A program made the translations under genes and the position numbers. DNA of 64,000 nt, taken from contig CM048839.1 of the NCBI GenBank assembly GCA_026545765.1, positions 43,632,677 through 43,696,676 on the forward strand, in the 5' to 3' direction. This stretch comes from Plantago major (lineage: Eukaryota; Streptophyta; Magnoliopsida; Lamiales; Plantaginaceae). The notes beneath the pieces are model-generated. The model worked only from the letters and a program-made list of their open reading frames with translations. It was not told where the DNA came from and ran no database searches. This document shows, piece after piece, positions 41,037 to 52,569 of the stretch (the first letter of the stretch is position 1; each line of letters starts with the position of its first letter).

Positions 41037-44000
41037 CTAATGATAATATGCTAGAAAAGCATACACTACTTTTAATTTCTCTAATATGTTAATGCATTTG
41101 CAATATAGTGAGGAAAAAAAGGAGCATGCTTCATTACTTGAAGCGAATATGACAACAATATATGAGGCAAGCGAGGCCAAAATATGCTTGAATGATAGTG
41201 TTGGATGATATTGCATCAACACATCGCATATTCAATAATGTATGTTCATGAAACAAATGATGTATATCACTTTTAAAGTTTGGAATGACCAGTTAGCCAT
41301 CCCGGCTGGATCAATGGTGATGAAAATCCATGTGCTATTTGCTCTAGAGGCAAATTTATTACAAAACCATCATTTGAAAAGGTTTATATAAACAACTTCT
41401 ATTGAGTAAAATACATATGTCCAGCAAACATATGATAAGCTTGTCATATCTCGTAAGATATATATAATTACCAACCTGAAATTGGTAAAACATCTATGGT
41501 GCCGTAAGCATTTGAGGGGAGCATTATATTGTAAATGCTCATGTTTTATATATCCTCGAGAGATGGATTATGTCGAGAATACATAACGAAAGTGTATGGC
41601 TTGATTTCATCATCATACAAGAGTTTGTACTCTCTCACGGAACTGAGCTCAACAACATATAGAATTGACATTATTTATCTTGCCAATATTTATTCTTATT
41701 ATTGCTCCCGAAGTAGCAATCGTGTGCATACTAATGGATCTTGAAGACCACTATAAATTTGAAATTTATTGGTAAAGATATACCCCTAGCTCACAAGAAC
41801 AATGTTTGGTCTCGTCTCATCTTGTACAATAAATAACATATACAATTTATGAATCTCCTTTCCCAGAAGTGATTGGAGATACTTAAAAAAAAATTAGAGG
41901 GTTGCAAAATGAGTTAATGTCAATTTGGTATATTGAAAATGAACCACCATTATTTGATCTATACTCAAATACATCTATGGTCAAACCGCAAGATGTGCTT
42001 GGAGAAATAATAAAGTTTTAAAATTTTAATTGCAAAATCATGATCAATTTCTAAAAATTGATTATTCTCATTCCCTGAAGTGAATGCAACATTTTGCTTG
42101 TTTATACATGCATCAAAGCTTCACCAGAAGCAAGCATAAAATATAACTCATCAACCTCAAGTTGATAGAAATATACGAATGATCAAATATATCTCACCAA
42201 CTTGAAGTTGGGAGAATGAGAATTAAGTATTTCATTCTCAAAAAAAATATTTTATATAATATGCTACAATCTATTATCCGAGCGTTTGGGTGGAAACCTG
42301 ACATGTCCTTTATACTATCCGAATGGAGTGTTGGGCTAAGTAGGTGTAACAATTCCCACAGCAAAGACTTCTAAAAATAGAAATGAAACATTTTGTACGC
42401 ATATAACTATTGCTCGTGAAAAGTATACATATTAAAAACAATATGTTCAGCATGCATATTATAATGCATGCTTACAAGCAAACTTTGTGCCCCAAAAGAG
42501 CACATATTAGACTTACTCATTGAATGAGTACTTATAAGTCTTGTCAAATACAAAAGGACAAAGATTTATGTCTTTACGTCACATCATTCTGGCCACTTTT
42601 GAAAATACTTTTGTATACATGTCAATATACGTATATTGACATCTGCAAATTTGATGTGAAAAATTAGGCCATCCGGTTAAAAATTAACCATTCATGTGAA
42701 ATCTGAAGTTTCCATATAATTATGTGCTGAAAGCTATCTCGTGTTATAATTATTATTATGGCAAGACACAACACTGAGATTAAGCATGGAAATGGAGATC
42801 TTGAAATGACCAAAAGTCACACTTTTAAAGTTGACAGTGAATGAAATATAAGTGGTCTGAAACCCACATATATGATCTCCAATTTAAGGGCAAATTTATT
42901 TTCAGCACAAGAAAGTCCAACTGTGCTAATATATTGACTCCCTATCATATTATTTTTCGCAGAGAACTAATGCTTGAAGCATACAAAAGTTGTATGCATA
43001 CATCAATTTCTAAGCTGGACATTATATTATCATGAGCCCTAGTTTTCCCAGCTTAGGGGAGGAAGAACATGAATAAGCTGGCAAACAAATTCGTTGAGCG
43101 AATTGATCCCATTATTTGAAAAAGTTCAAACTTAAACTAAATATTCAGCTTCATGTTACTTTATCAAGATATGTTCAAACATAAAATTGTATGACTTGAA
43201 TGTTAACCCGCTATGACCCTATTTTGAGGCATACAGAGTTACATATCGATTATAGAATGACATGTGTTGGACATTGAGATATTTTGCCTTTTTGTACTAA
43301 TGATTCATTCACCTGAGTGAAATACGGTTCAAATGCTAAGTACAATACAAGAAAATGGCAAGATAAAACAGTTGGTACTCCTGAAAAGTAATGTATGCCA
43401 TAAAAGGCATATATATCTGAACTATAATAGATGGCCTATATGAAATGAAATGGTACTTCCAAAAAATATTTAGATATCAATTATCAGTACTGACTTGAAA
43501 AATCTAAGAAAGAGATTTGATACCGGTATATACTTGGAACCGAAATATTTTATAAGCATATGCAAAATCGATGGACAAAAATGATTTGGCATGTAAATGG
43601 GGATCTTACATGTAAGTCCATTTGATAACATCATCATCATAATGATAATAAATGAGCTCATGGACCAGAAGTCCGATTGATTGACGAATTCGAAATACAT
43701 ACGGCACCGTTGCATTATCGAGTCAAATTTCATGTGCATTATTAGATACTAAGTAATGCATCCTAATATGTTGATTAATCCTGCATAGCTTACATTATTT
43801 ACTTTTTTCCAGTATCCTTATGTATCATTTTGTATACTTGCATGTTTATTCTTATATTGAATTATATTGAATGTTATCACTCATACACAACCCTCAGGTT
43901 GTGCACATGAATAATAACTGGTTTGACTTACAAGTCATATGGTTTGAGAAAGTTCAATGAGGGGAGATATCATCTCCGACACTTAGTTGTCACAAAAGGA

Positions 44001-44317
44001 GATTAAAAATATCATGTTAGCAAACATGGATTGAATGAGTAAAATTCTCAATACTCGTGAAGAGTAGTATTGGTTATACCAATGATAGATCAACCTGAAG
44101 TTTGAGCATGTAAAGAATATTTTCAAAGATGACCTTGAGATTTACACGGTCCAGGAGTACCTTAATTATTTCTCAAGTAAGAATTCATATTCTTAAAGGT
44201 TGAGTTAACAAGAAGTTTACAATTCCTTATTATACCTCCTGAAGAAGGTATGTATCTTGTCAAATGGAGATGAAAATTGCAAAGCAATGAGTACATTTGC
44301 GCATTCTATGAGCGATT

Positions 44318-44998
44318 GTTGCACTCTTTTTCCCTTACTAGGTTTTTATCCCATTGGGTTTTTCCTAATAAGGTTTTTAATGAGTCAACATTTTAAGCGC
44401 ATATATGATGGAGATTTAGAACTCATTTACTTGTGACAAGATCTTTTGCAAAGCTTTCAAAGTGAACACTATATCCTATTGAAGAAAACTTAAAATATAG
44501 TTTGAAAAAATTTAATTCGTCAAGTGCTCGAGACGTACGTTCTTCTCATGAAGATAAACGTATATATCGACAAATTTCTTGTGTTCTTATTCTAACCATG
44601 CAGAAACACTAAGGACTTATGTGACAGACAATATATGGATCAGAGGGACATTCGATGCACATCGAAAATAATTCAAATACATGATGGATGAAGTTTGCAA
44701 TGAAGCACTTCACGTTCAACGTATAATGTTGATAATGTCGATCAACAAATTGTCCAGAAGATAATATGAATATGGTGGATATAAATGAAATGATGCACTT
44801 ATGAGGGGGAGCAAATACACACTGCACTCTTTTCCTTGATTAAGGTTTTTCCCACTGGGTTTTTCTTAGCAAGGTTTTTAACGAGGCAGTATTAACAGAG
44901 CGTATTTTCTTTTAATAAGAATGATGTACTCTTTTTTCCTTCACTAGACTTTTTTCCACACGGTTTTTGCTAGTAAGGTTTTAACGAGGCACATTCTC
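44318..44998 (+). repeat. Three imperfect copies of a T-rich repeat near the 3' end of element D
   Basis: Copies near 44318-44390, 44822-44890 and 44930-44998 share the scheme CTCTTTTTCCTT, then CCCACTGGGTTTTTC, AAGGTTTTTAACGAGGCA. This kind of repeat upstream of the 3' LTR is seen in several plant copia elements and is the best internal hint of family. Confidence 0.7.
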
Positions 44999-45023
44999 AA
45001 GTCAATGGACATTCAAGGGGGAG

Positions 45024-45304
45024 TGTATGTAATAATATAATGAATGTCCATTAACCTCCTCCACTCCTCCATGAATCCTTTTTGTAACTCTTGTAAGTTA
45101 CAACACCAATAAATCACCCACACTAATGTGTATACATTATGATGAGATTAAATCTCCTCCTACCTGTAGCCTATAAATAGTGGCTCATGATGTATGTTGT
45201 CGTGACTTGTATCACTTGATAATAGAATGCAATGTTCTTCTACTCTACTCTCTTCATTCTTATTGTTCTTCTTTCCTATCATAGTAGCTATATAATTTCT
45301 AACA
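45024..45304 (+). repeat. 3' LTR of element D
   Basis: 281 bp, directly after the polypurine tract, ends ATTTCTAACA and is followed by the target duplication GAAAG. Direct repeat of 39335-39610 with about 7 percent mismatch. Confidence 0.9.
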
Positions 45305-45309
45305 GAAAG

Positions 45310-45858
45310 TCAATATTCGTAACTTTAATTACAATATAATAAGTTGTAAAACTTATAGTGCGGACTTTTGATAAATCACACCATTGCTACTGAGATACTG
45401 GTGTTGAACTCGACGATTTTAGAAGCTCCGAGAGCTCCGTCATGGTTTCATCATTAGATGTTAGTGAACTGGACGATAATTCAATCATCAGATTTGTACT
45501 CCAACGTTAATTCCATAAGAGTTCTTCATAGTTCTCCCCGCCATTGAAATTCTGATTTTGAGTTCCGGATCGATGTTTTTGTATATAAATAAAGTTACAA
45601 CTGTAGTGATTTGGGAAAATGAACCGCCTGTATGTGCATCTTGGATCCACCGTAATTGAGTTTGAGACTAAAATGAGATTATTTCGATTTTTATGGAGCT
45701 TTTGGACCCTTTTGAAGAGTATGGATACATAGGACGACTTTTATAAGTTTTTGTATTACTAAATTACATACTACAATCTGTTGGGAGCGGAACGAGTAAG
45801 ACTAGAATTATACATGCCTTCCATGCTAAAGGTCTGTGGGCGATCATCAACTTTTTTT
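45310..45858. other. Non-coding spacer
   Basis: About 550 bp with no credible coding region, RNA gene or element end. Confidence 0.4.
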
Positions 45859-46068
45859 AGGGCAAATTACATCCACACCCCCTCTTAGATTTCGTTATTA
45901 CACATGGGTACCCGTTAGTCAAAGAATAACATGTAAGTCCAGAGCGATAAAAATCAATTACATCTAATTTCACGAATTTGACTTTTGGCGAACTAAATCC
46001 AGGAAAAGCCTTTTTTGCCCTTGTTCAATTATCAACTTTTGCAAATCACCAAACAGCCTTAACTTATA
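45859..46068. mobile_element. Possible left terminal region of a Mutator-like element
   Basis: AGGGCAAATTACATCCACAC begins a stretch resembling the ends of many plant Mutator-like elements (GGGCAAATTACA followed by C-rich and T-rich blocks). It lies left of a small ORF and a Mutator transposase that point toward each other. No matching right end is visible because a SIRE-like element was inserted in the transposase. Tentative. Confidence 0.35.
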
Positions 46069-46445
46069 GGGCGGGCAAGCTACCAATAGGTCACCAATTG
46101 CACAACTTTTTACCGTGAGACACCCATAGATTTTCGCTCAACGAGCAGGTCACTTTGGTTACGGGCAAGTCACCTTGGTACCAAGACTTCTCAAGATGCA
46201 CCGCACCCTGCACTGCTACTGACATGGGTGGTGGAATCCAAGTGTGGTGGTGGAATCCGGTGGTGGTGGCGGATTCGGTGGTGTGGTGGTGGAATCCACC
46301 CACCACCGGATTCCACCACATGTCCTGTCTGGTACCGGTACCAAGGTGACTTGCCCGTAACCAAAGTGACCTGCTCGTTGGGCGAAAATCTATGGGTGTC
46401 TCACGGTAAAAAGTTGTCCCATTAGTGACTAATTTGTAAAAAAAT
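46069..46445. mobile_element. Hairpin MITE with a GGTGG-rich core
   Basis: A 377 bp element flanked by a 12 bp direct repeat, CCTTAACTTATA (46057-46068 and 46446-46457). Its arms, about 46092-46190 and 46329-46425, are inverted copies including CTTTTTACCGTGAGACACCC, CGAGCAGGTCACTTTGG and GTCACCTTGGTACC. The core at 46223-46318 is rich in GTGGTGGAATCC and is itself self-complementary. Arm length and a direct repeat near the Mutator size suggest a Mutator-type MITE. Confidence 0.75.
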
Positions 46446-46645
46446 CCTTAACTTATACGTATCACGAGCCCGACACATGTGGACTTGAATGTAATTGAAT
46501 ATCAACTATTATGTGTTTCAATGTAATTGAAACTTGACCGTTATATTTGAAAAAAATAGTCGTTGGAAGTTAGTTGGGGACTATTTATACACCATTTTCC
46601 TCCATAATTCAGTTTTTTGTTCACTACAAATTGTGTAATTGAAAT

Positions 46646-47126
46646 ATGAGTTCGAATTTGAATGGTTCGGGTGTTTCAGGTGATTCAAGCGATGATCCGA
46701 GTACTAGTATTATTCGTCCAATTTGCAAGAAGTCCAATTGTCGCAAGAAGACTGTTCTTTATGTCAAAAAATCTCAACCACCAATTCATGGGTGGTCAGA
46801 ATGGTGTCATGAGTCGGAAGAAAATGTTCAAGTACACCAACGGGGAGATTATATGCATGCCCAACTGCTATGTGAATTTGTTCAACCACGACATCCGACT
46901 ATATCAAGGGTTACAAAATGTGCAAAAACAAGCAACAAGAGTTCAAACTATGGAAGGGCATGGCCATATTGTACAAGATCAACACGATGAGAAGTTGCAA
47001 AGAAGTCAAAAGAAGAGAGTTGATTCTACTGAAGACAAATATGTTAGGATAAGGCAACTTATATGCTTAAATCTTTTCTTACATGCATTGTATCTAATAG
47101 TGAAAATTGTACAAGCATTCAACTAG
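46646..47126 (+). pseudogene. Small Cys-containing protein, possible GRF-type zinc finger, frame-disrupted
   Basis: MSSNLNGSGVSGDSSDDPSTSIIRPICKKSNCRKKTVL begins at 46646, about 55 bp after a TATA-like CTATTTATACACC. The frame then changes near 46790, and the continuation (QNGVMSRKKMFKYTNGEIICMPNC...) is open in another frame to 47126. Ser-rich N terminus, a C..x..C pair, then KYTNGEI is the pattern of small plant GRF zinc-finger proteins, but the core residues are degraded and the match is loose. Its 3' end faces the transposase gene to the right. It may be a passenger or second gene of the Mutator-like element. Function unknown. Confidence 0.4.
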
Positions 47127-47355
47127 TTCAAGTGAGTAAGAGAAGAACCATAATATGTATTGAACTCAATTTTCAAATGCAAGGTTTCAATACAAATTCA
47201 GTAGCAAAATAGTAAGCGTGTGGATCCAACAAAACCAACCAAAACAAAACTAACACTTTCTTCAATCCATTTGACTATCCTTGTACCTTATCCAAAAGCC
47301 TCAAATGTACCAAGCATTAACATTCACAAATCCAGAATAACTATCAGAACAAAAC
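47127..47355. other. Convergent intergenic gap between small ORF and transposase tail
   Basis: About 230 bp between the two 3' ends, AT-rich, with no gene. Confidence 0.4.
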
Positions 47356-47423
47356 ACTAAGGAGTACTACCAAACCAGTCAGCCATGTTTCTACCTCTGC
47401 CAGTTGATCTTCCTCTTCCAGTT

Positions 47424-47497
47424 GCCCTTCCAGTGAGGTTTGAACCACAGACCTCTCATACACAAAGCACAACTTCTGCCACTCGGCCACTGCCTTT
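47424..47497 (-). other. tRNA-like sequence, possible SINE head
   Basis: On the minus strand a perfect-looking box A, TGGCCGAGTGGC (47478-47489), and box B, GGTTCAAACCTC (47435-47446), are spaced as in a tRNA gene. The acceptor and T stems do not pair well, so it is not a working tRNA. It directly abuts, and partly overlaps, the Gly/Arg-rich tail of the transposase, so it may be a SINE head or chance. Confidence 0.35.
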
Positions 47498-47499
47498 GG

Positions 47500-48247
47500 T
47501 GTTTACAATTCTACTCAGTCAACATATTTAATAGCTCTTCACGCTGTTTATCCAAATTAATTACAAACAGCCCCTGCCCCTAATCAAATTCTCAAACACA
47601 TGTCCTTCAACTTTCTACAATACTTCAATTAGGTCCCTGCGAATCCGAAAAGTTTCCAAACTTCCTAAAATCGAACCAAACTCCTCCAAATCCAAGCAAG
47701 GGCTACGGGAATCGATTACCTATCATCTCCTCCATCTAAAACCATCAATAACAGTCCAAAACATCAAAGAATCGGTCCAACGAATCGCGAATTTTACCTC
47801 CATGCTTCTTGTTTCTGTTTTGCGATTTCAAAGCTCCATAATACATCGATTTCAATCTGAACTCATCCTACCAAGGTTGATCAGAGGAGCTTAGGGATTA
47901 AGGGTGAGACCGAGAGGTTAACGGTGGGCGATGGTGGCGGCTTTAGTGATGATGATGAAGGAGGGGGCGGAGGAAGAAAAGCAGGGGTGTGAGGAGGAAG
48001 ACAAGAGGCTGATGGGTTTGGGATAACCTGTCTTCACCTTAGATAAACTCATATTTTACTTGCAAAAACATACCAGGCCCAACTTGTCGGTCCGAGCCCA
48101 ATCCAATAAACTCGATAAATCTCTTCTTATTTATCGATCCGTAAAATAATGTCTAGTAAAATCTCGTGCCTCAACTCAAGTCAGAATAATTTCTCGTCTC
48201 CGAATTAAATTCAAGATGGTTCGAAAAATAAATTCCGGGTTATTACA
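47500..48247 (-). other. Non-coding stretch between transposase tail and SWIM exon
   Basis: On the minus strand it opens TGTAATAACCCGGAATTTAT right after the SWIM exon's stop, which resembles the 5' end of some plant gypsy LTRs, and continues with a CT-rich block (CTTCCTCCTCACACCCC). No far end or target duplication could be fixed, so this is noted only as a possible LTR fragment or long intron. Confidence 0.35.
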
Positions 48248-48817
48248 CTATGTCTTTCTTGGACCTTCACTAGGGTGTTTAATCCTAGATACAGGGGGCC
48301 TGCCAGGAGGTCTCAACACCTCAGGTGGTGAACATTCATTCTCAGTCAAATCAGCAGGCCAGAATCTATATTGTGGCACAGGTAGAATAAGCATATCATA
48401 TGCTCTCCTATATGCAGCCTTTGTATGGTTGTCACTTAGAAAGTTCTCTCCATTATCTCTATTGTGATTGATAACAACCCATGCATGCGTACATGGGATG
48501 CCACTGATGTCCCATTTCCTACAATCACATGAACTAGTCTCCATGTTCACAACAAAAGTGTATGAGTAGTCAAGAACCTCATACACATGTCCAGCTTGTG
48601 AAACCAACCTACACCTTCTAGATTGATCATGGCTTTCATTGAATTTCTTCAACACCCTTGGCATGACAACTGACTGACAAGCAACTCCCTTCTTTCTCCT
48701 ATATGTTATCCTCTCTATCACTTGAGTTCTCAACCCCTATACACCAATCAAACTAACAATAAATATCATGCTTTTCACAATAAATAGTAAACTAACAAGA
48801 AAAACCATAGTACAATT

Positions 48818-50287
48818 TGATGTTTTAAATCAGAGTTTTAAATTTGTTTACTTAGCCAAAAGTTAATTCTCAACACTACGAAAACTTGTAGTGCAGTGAA
48901 GTTAACCCCGATGTCGGTCTCGAATGACTTAACTAAGCTGAGTATGGTTTACGAATAGTAATGACAGTATGGAAAGCAGTAAAGGTTTGTTTGCTTCGGC
49001 AGCAGAATGATTATCTAACAATTACGCAGATTAACTAGAAAATAGATTAACTTAACGAGATAAATATGTGAGAGGGAATTACGGTGTGGCGACAGAAAAC
49101 AAGCTAGCTAGCAGGAAACATGCAACAAATATGATGTCGATTTACTCTAGTTATCACTGGGACACGTCCTAACGATTATTACACTGCTTTAGGCTTTTCT
49201 AGGTAGACACCTTACATCACATAAGGTACGAAGGCTCTATGACAATGAACTAACTGTAATTTGTTCTAGAAAACAGATAACATTAGTGAAGGCATCAATT
49301 CCACTAAGCTACAATTAACAAGCTAATGTAGTTATTGTTATTGCAACAAACTAATGGATTTAGCAATCTCTAGACGTTTTGGTATGAAAGATCAGTTGCA
49401 TAATCCATTGGTGATTTTGGCGTAAAAAACATCAATACACACAATTACATACGCATTTAATCAAAACGGCACAGAATAAATCGCACCTTATGTATATTGA
49501 ATTGCATGAACCCTAACTATAATTAGGGTGTTTAGCTACTCATGATATGCGAGACATAATCAACATCATATACGAACACGCAATAAACATAATCGATACT
49601 AAAAACCAAGAAACAAGATTTGATACAATTTTACCCCATCGTGTCACAAACCCTAGGTAGAAATTGAAGAACCTGAATCCAATCGGTGAAAAGTATGTAG
49701 ATTATGCTCCCAAACAATAGTCAATCGTCGAATTACAAGAGAAATCAGTTCAATTACCTCTAACAATAGGTGGGTAATTGCCTTGGAAAGGTTCTAGGTT
49801 GAGAGCAAAAAGATGTAAAAGAGAATATTGTAACTAATGATGTTTTTGTTCTAACTAATAGAAAGGAAAAGAAACGAATTCGAAACGAATTAGGAGAGAA
49901 ATGGCGAATCACGCTGAAACAGAGCTGGCGTCATGACTCTGCGCTAACGTGTGAGCGACTTCGAATAATGTGACGCCAGACACCTCCTGGCATACGCCAA
50001 GCACCCTTGTTGGCCTGATTTCGCCCTTTTGACTCCAACTTTGGTATTTCTGGCATTCCCGCTCCACTTCTAGCATCCGTTTGAGGCATTGGAACTCCAT
50101 ATCCTATAGATACATATAAAATGCACCAGTTTTTCCTCCAAATAACGCGGTTTAGCCAAATACCTATAAAACACACAAATAACAAAACAAGTAAAAATAC
50201 TCTAGTAAAACTAATAAAAACTATACTTAAGGATGAAAATAAGATGGTAAAAAAGACCAAATGAGACGATGTAAAATCGACTCATCA
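48818..50287 (-). mobile_element. Solo LTR in the transposase intron
   Basis: A 1470 bp block with TGATG...CATCA ends and a perfect 5 bp duplication, CAATT (48813-48817 and 50288-50292). No gag or pol coding lies within it. Removing it and one duplication copy leaves an intron of about 88 bp, a normal plant size. The family is unknown; length and ends would suit a gypsy LTR such as Athila, but I cannot show that. Confidence 0.7.
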
Positions 50288-50808
50288 CAATTCAGTTACC
50301 TCCATGATATTAAGGATAGAGAACCCTCTAACATGCTCTACCCAAGAATTAAAACTCTCACTGCAATTGTTGGTGCAGTGATCAATCTTTGAAGTTGGAT
50401 CAAAGACATGTCTTGCCCAATATCCAAGAGGAATGTTCATCAGATACTGCCAGGCTGGTTGACTTGCAGCTCTCATCTTCTCCATTGCATTGTTGTAGCC
50501 ATATGAGGTGTAGGCAGTTGCTGCTTTCCAGAAGTACTTTCTTAAGTCAACACTCCCCCATTTCAACTTGAAATTGTCATAAATGTGTTTTGCACATTTT
50601 CTATTTATGACATTGGGAGCTTGTTCTTCAATTATAGGCACCAAACCCTGCAAATTGAGTGGAACTAGTTAGTGCAAAACAAGTAATAAACCTGACTGAA
50701 CAAGTAACATATAGGTAGCTCTCATACCTTTTGTCTATCTCCCATGAAGTGCCAGTGTTTGTCAACATCAAAAGGGCCAATAAATTGAGCAAGGCAGTGG
50801 ATGAAGAA

Positions 50809-52473
50809 TGTTAGGAAATTTGTTAGATATTTTGTTAGAAATATCTGTTTAGATTTTGATCAGCAACATGATGACTTATCTTAGTCTCAGAAAGGTGATT
50901 AGTACTCTTGGTTCACTTGAACATTGTAAAAGAGGAAACCCACTAAGTATGATAGTCTAGCTAATCTTGTATAGGATGTTAGGTCTCAAAATGTATTTTT
51001 TATTTTATGAAGAGAAGACCAAGAAGAAGACATCCAAGCAGAACAAGTTCAACGACATTGAAGATTTGAAGACTGCACAAGATTACTGAAACAGTTTCAC
51101 AGATACCTTGGCCAGATATCTTGAAGACACGAATAGTTTTAAACAAATTGTGTCACAAGAGATATCTGAGAAATAAAAGGTCTATCTGAAAACAAGGAAA
51201 GTGTCCACAGATATCTATTCTCAGATACCTTGAGCTTTAACCACATTTCTGAAAAAGAAATATATATATTGCAAACAAAGTTGTTTCAATAAAAGTGGTA
51301 TATGAAGTTAAAGATAAGAACGTGCAAAGAATCAGAGAAATCTGATCAAGGTTGTCTCTGATACAAAGCATAGTTCCGTTGGCACTGAGACAAAAGTATA
51401 GTACAATGCATTAAATGCACGCAGACGAGATGTCGAACAAAAGCAACGGTAACCAAGAAGAAGACAAACACCTCTGATACTATACACAGATATCAATAGT
51501 TTGAATTTGATTTAAGCCTAACGGATACTATTCAAACGGCACTCAAATTCATCTATAAATATCAACACTTAGACTGCTTGAGAAGACACACTGAACACCT
51601 TAGACAAACTGAACACCTCAGACAAACTGAACACATATCTTAATCTCTCAAGCAAACTACTTACTCTCAAGCTTTCTGTTGCGACCAAAGCTCTTGATCT
51701 TAAGTAGCACTGAAGTTCTAAGTGTCCTGATCCTAAACAAGCACAGCTATCTGTGAAAGAGTTGAATTGAAAGATCAAGTATCTGAGATTCATTCTCTAG
51801 AACATTTATCTAAGACTTGGGTCAGTAAAAAGAACAAGATACCATACATTGAAAAGTGTATTAAGTATACTTGATTCACAGAGCTATCTGATTAACTGAA
51901 AAGTTATTAAAGAAGCTCATCTGACAACTCAAACCAAAACCAACACCATCACTGGCGTGGAGTACATGAAGTACTTAGTTTGAGAAACTAAGGAATAACT
52001 CCAAGGTTATTGAGCACAGGAAGTACTTAGCTTGGGAAGCTAGGGAATAGCTCAAACGGTTTACAGTACATGAAGTACTTGGTAGGAAAGCCAGGGAACA
52101 ACTCAGGGGGAACATTTGGTTGGGAACCATTTGTTTAAGGAATCTTAGAATAGGATTTTTGTAAGGTGACCTCAATTATCTATTCTAGTGAATTCTAGGT
52201 CTTTGGAAGACCGAAGTGGATTAGTTGGAGGATTACGCCACCTCCAGATACCACTATACTTAACATGTTATTTACTTTTCTGTACTTACATTTCAGCAAC
52301 ACACACACACTTTAACTGTTTCTGCACTTATCTATCTTAAGTCTTCCGCGCTCTGAATCTAAGTATCAGATATCTGAGAAATAGTTTTTATCGACAAAAG
52401 TTTTAAAAGACTATTCACCCCGCCCCCCCCCCCCCCCCTCTAGTCTTTTACTTTGCCGTTCTCTGGACCAACA
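50809..52473 (+). repeat. 5' LTR of the SIRE-like element
   Basis: 1665 bp from TGTTAGGAAATT to GGACCAACA (TGTTGG/CCAACA type ends). TATA-like CTATAAATATC at about 51552. A run of 16 C at 52423-52438 precedes the end. Compared with the solo LTR at 1122-2751 this copy has an extra partial repeat of about 23 bp near its left end (two TTTGTTAGA-like words). Confidence 0.9.
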
Positions 52474-52475
52474 AG

Positions 52476-52487
52476 TGGTATCAGAGC
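52476..52487 (+). other. Primer-binding site of the SIRE-like element
   Basis: TGGTATCAGAGC, two bases after the LTR, matches the complement of the plant initiator methionine tRNA 3' end exactly. Confidence 0.9.
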
Positions 52488-52569
52488 AGGAGGTTCACAA
52501 GCCTTCTGCACTGAACCTAGATCCCCAGATAGGTGAAGTCACTTTGTCCATTTTCGAGGACTATTTAAT

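Larger units (their letters stand above)
39335..45304 (+). mobile_element. LTR retrotransposon D with non-coding interior, copia-like (fossil)
   Basis: A 5970 bp element with LTRs of 276 and 281 bp (TG...CA), a perfect 5 bp duplication GAAAG (39330-39334 and 45305-45309), a primer-binding-like CGTTATCAGCACGA after the 5' LTR and a polypurine tract AAGGGGGAG before the 3' LTR. Its 5.4 kb interior has no long reading frame and no domain that I can name with confidence. A short stretch near 43035 faintly recalls the spacer before copia reverse transcriptase. By eye the LTRs differ at about 7 percent plus indels, so roughly 3 to 5 million years. It is wholly broken as a coding element; it may have been non-autonomous when it inserted. 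Confidence 0.9.
47356..50808 (-). pseudogene. Mutator-like (MULE) transposase, spliced, 5' part displaced
   Basis: Cut-and-paste DNA transposase read on the minus strand. Exon 50728-50808 encodes FIGPFDVDKHWHFMGDRQK, holding the Asp of the second DDE position (GDRQKG across the junction). Exon 50300-50647 (116 codons) begins GLVPIIEEQAP and includes TNNCSESFNSWVEHVRG. Exon 48248-48736 carries the SWIM zinc finger CDCRKWDISGIPCTHAW. Junctions are GT/AG and phase 0. A tail near 47356-47440 (TGRATGRGRSTGRGRNMADWFGSTP) looks like the C terminus, but its link to the SWIM exon is unproven. The gene is cut at 50809 by a SIRE-like element and has a solo LTR in the SWIM-side intron. No stops occur inside the three main exons, so it decayed only by insertion. 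Confidence 0.85.

Noticed and set aside
41535-43739. Small frames in the interior of element D
   Set aside because: Short, unrelated to one another, in AT-rich sequence with many stops; no domain seen.
46091-46425. Frames rich in Trp, Gly, Val and His in the hairpin MITE
   Set aside because: They are translations of the GGTGG repeats on both strands and have mirror images, as expected from an inverted repeat.
49909-50260. Two overlapping frames in the solo LTR within the transposase intron
   Set aside because: They lie inside the LTR block bounded by CAATT duplications; no known domain.
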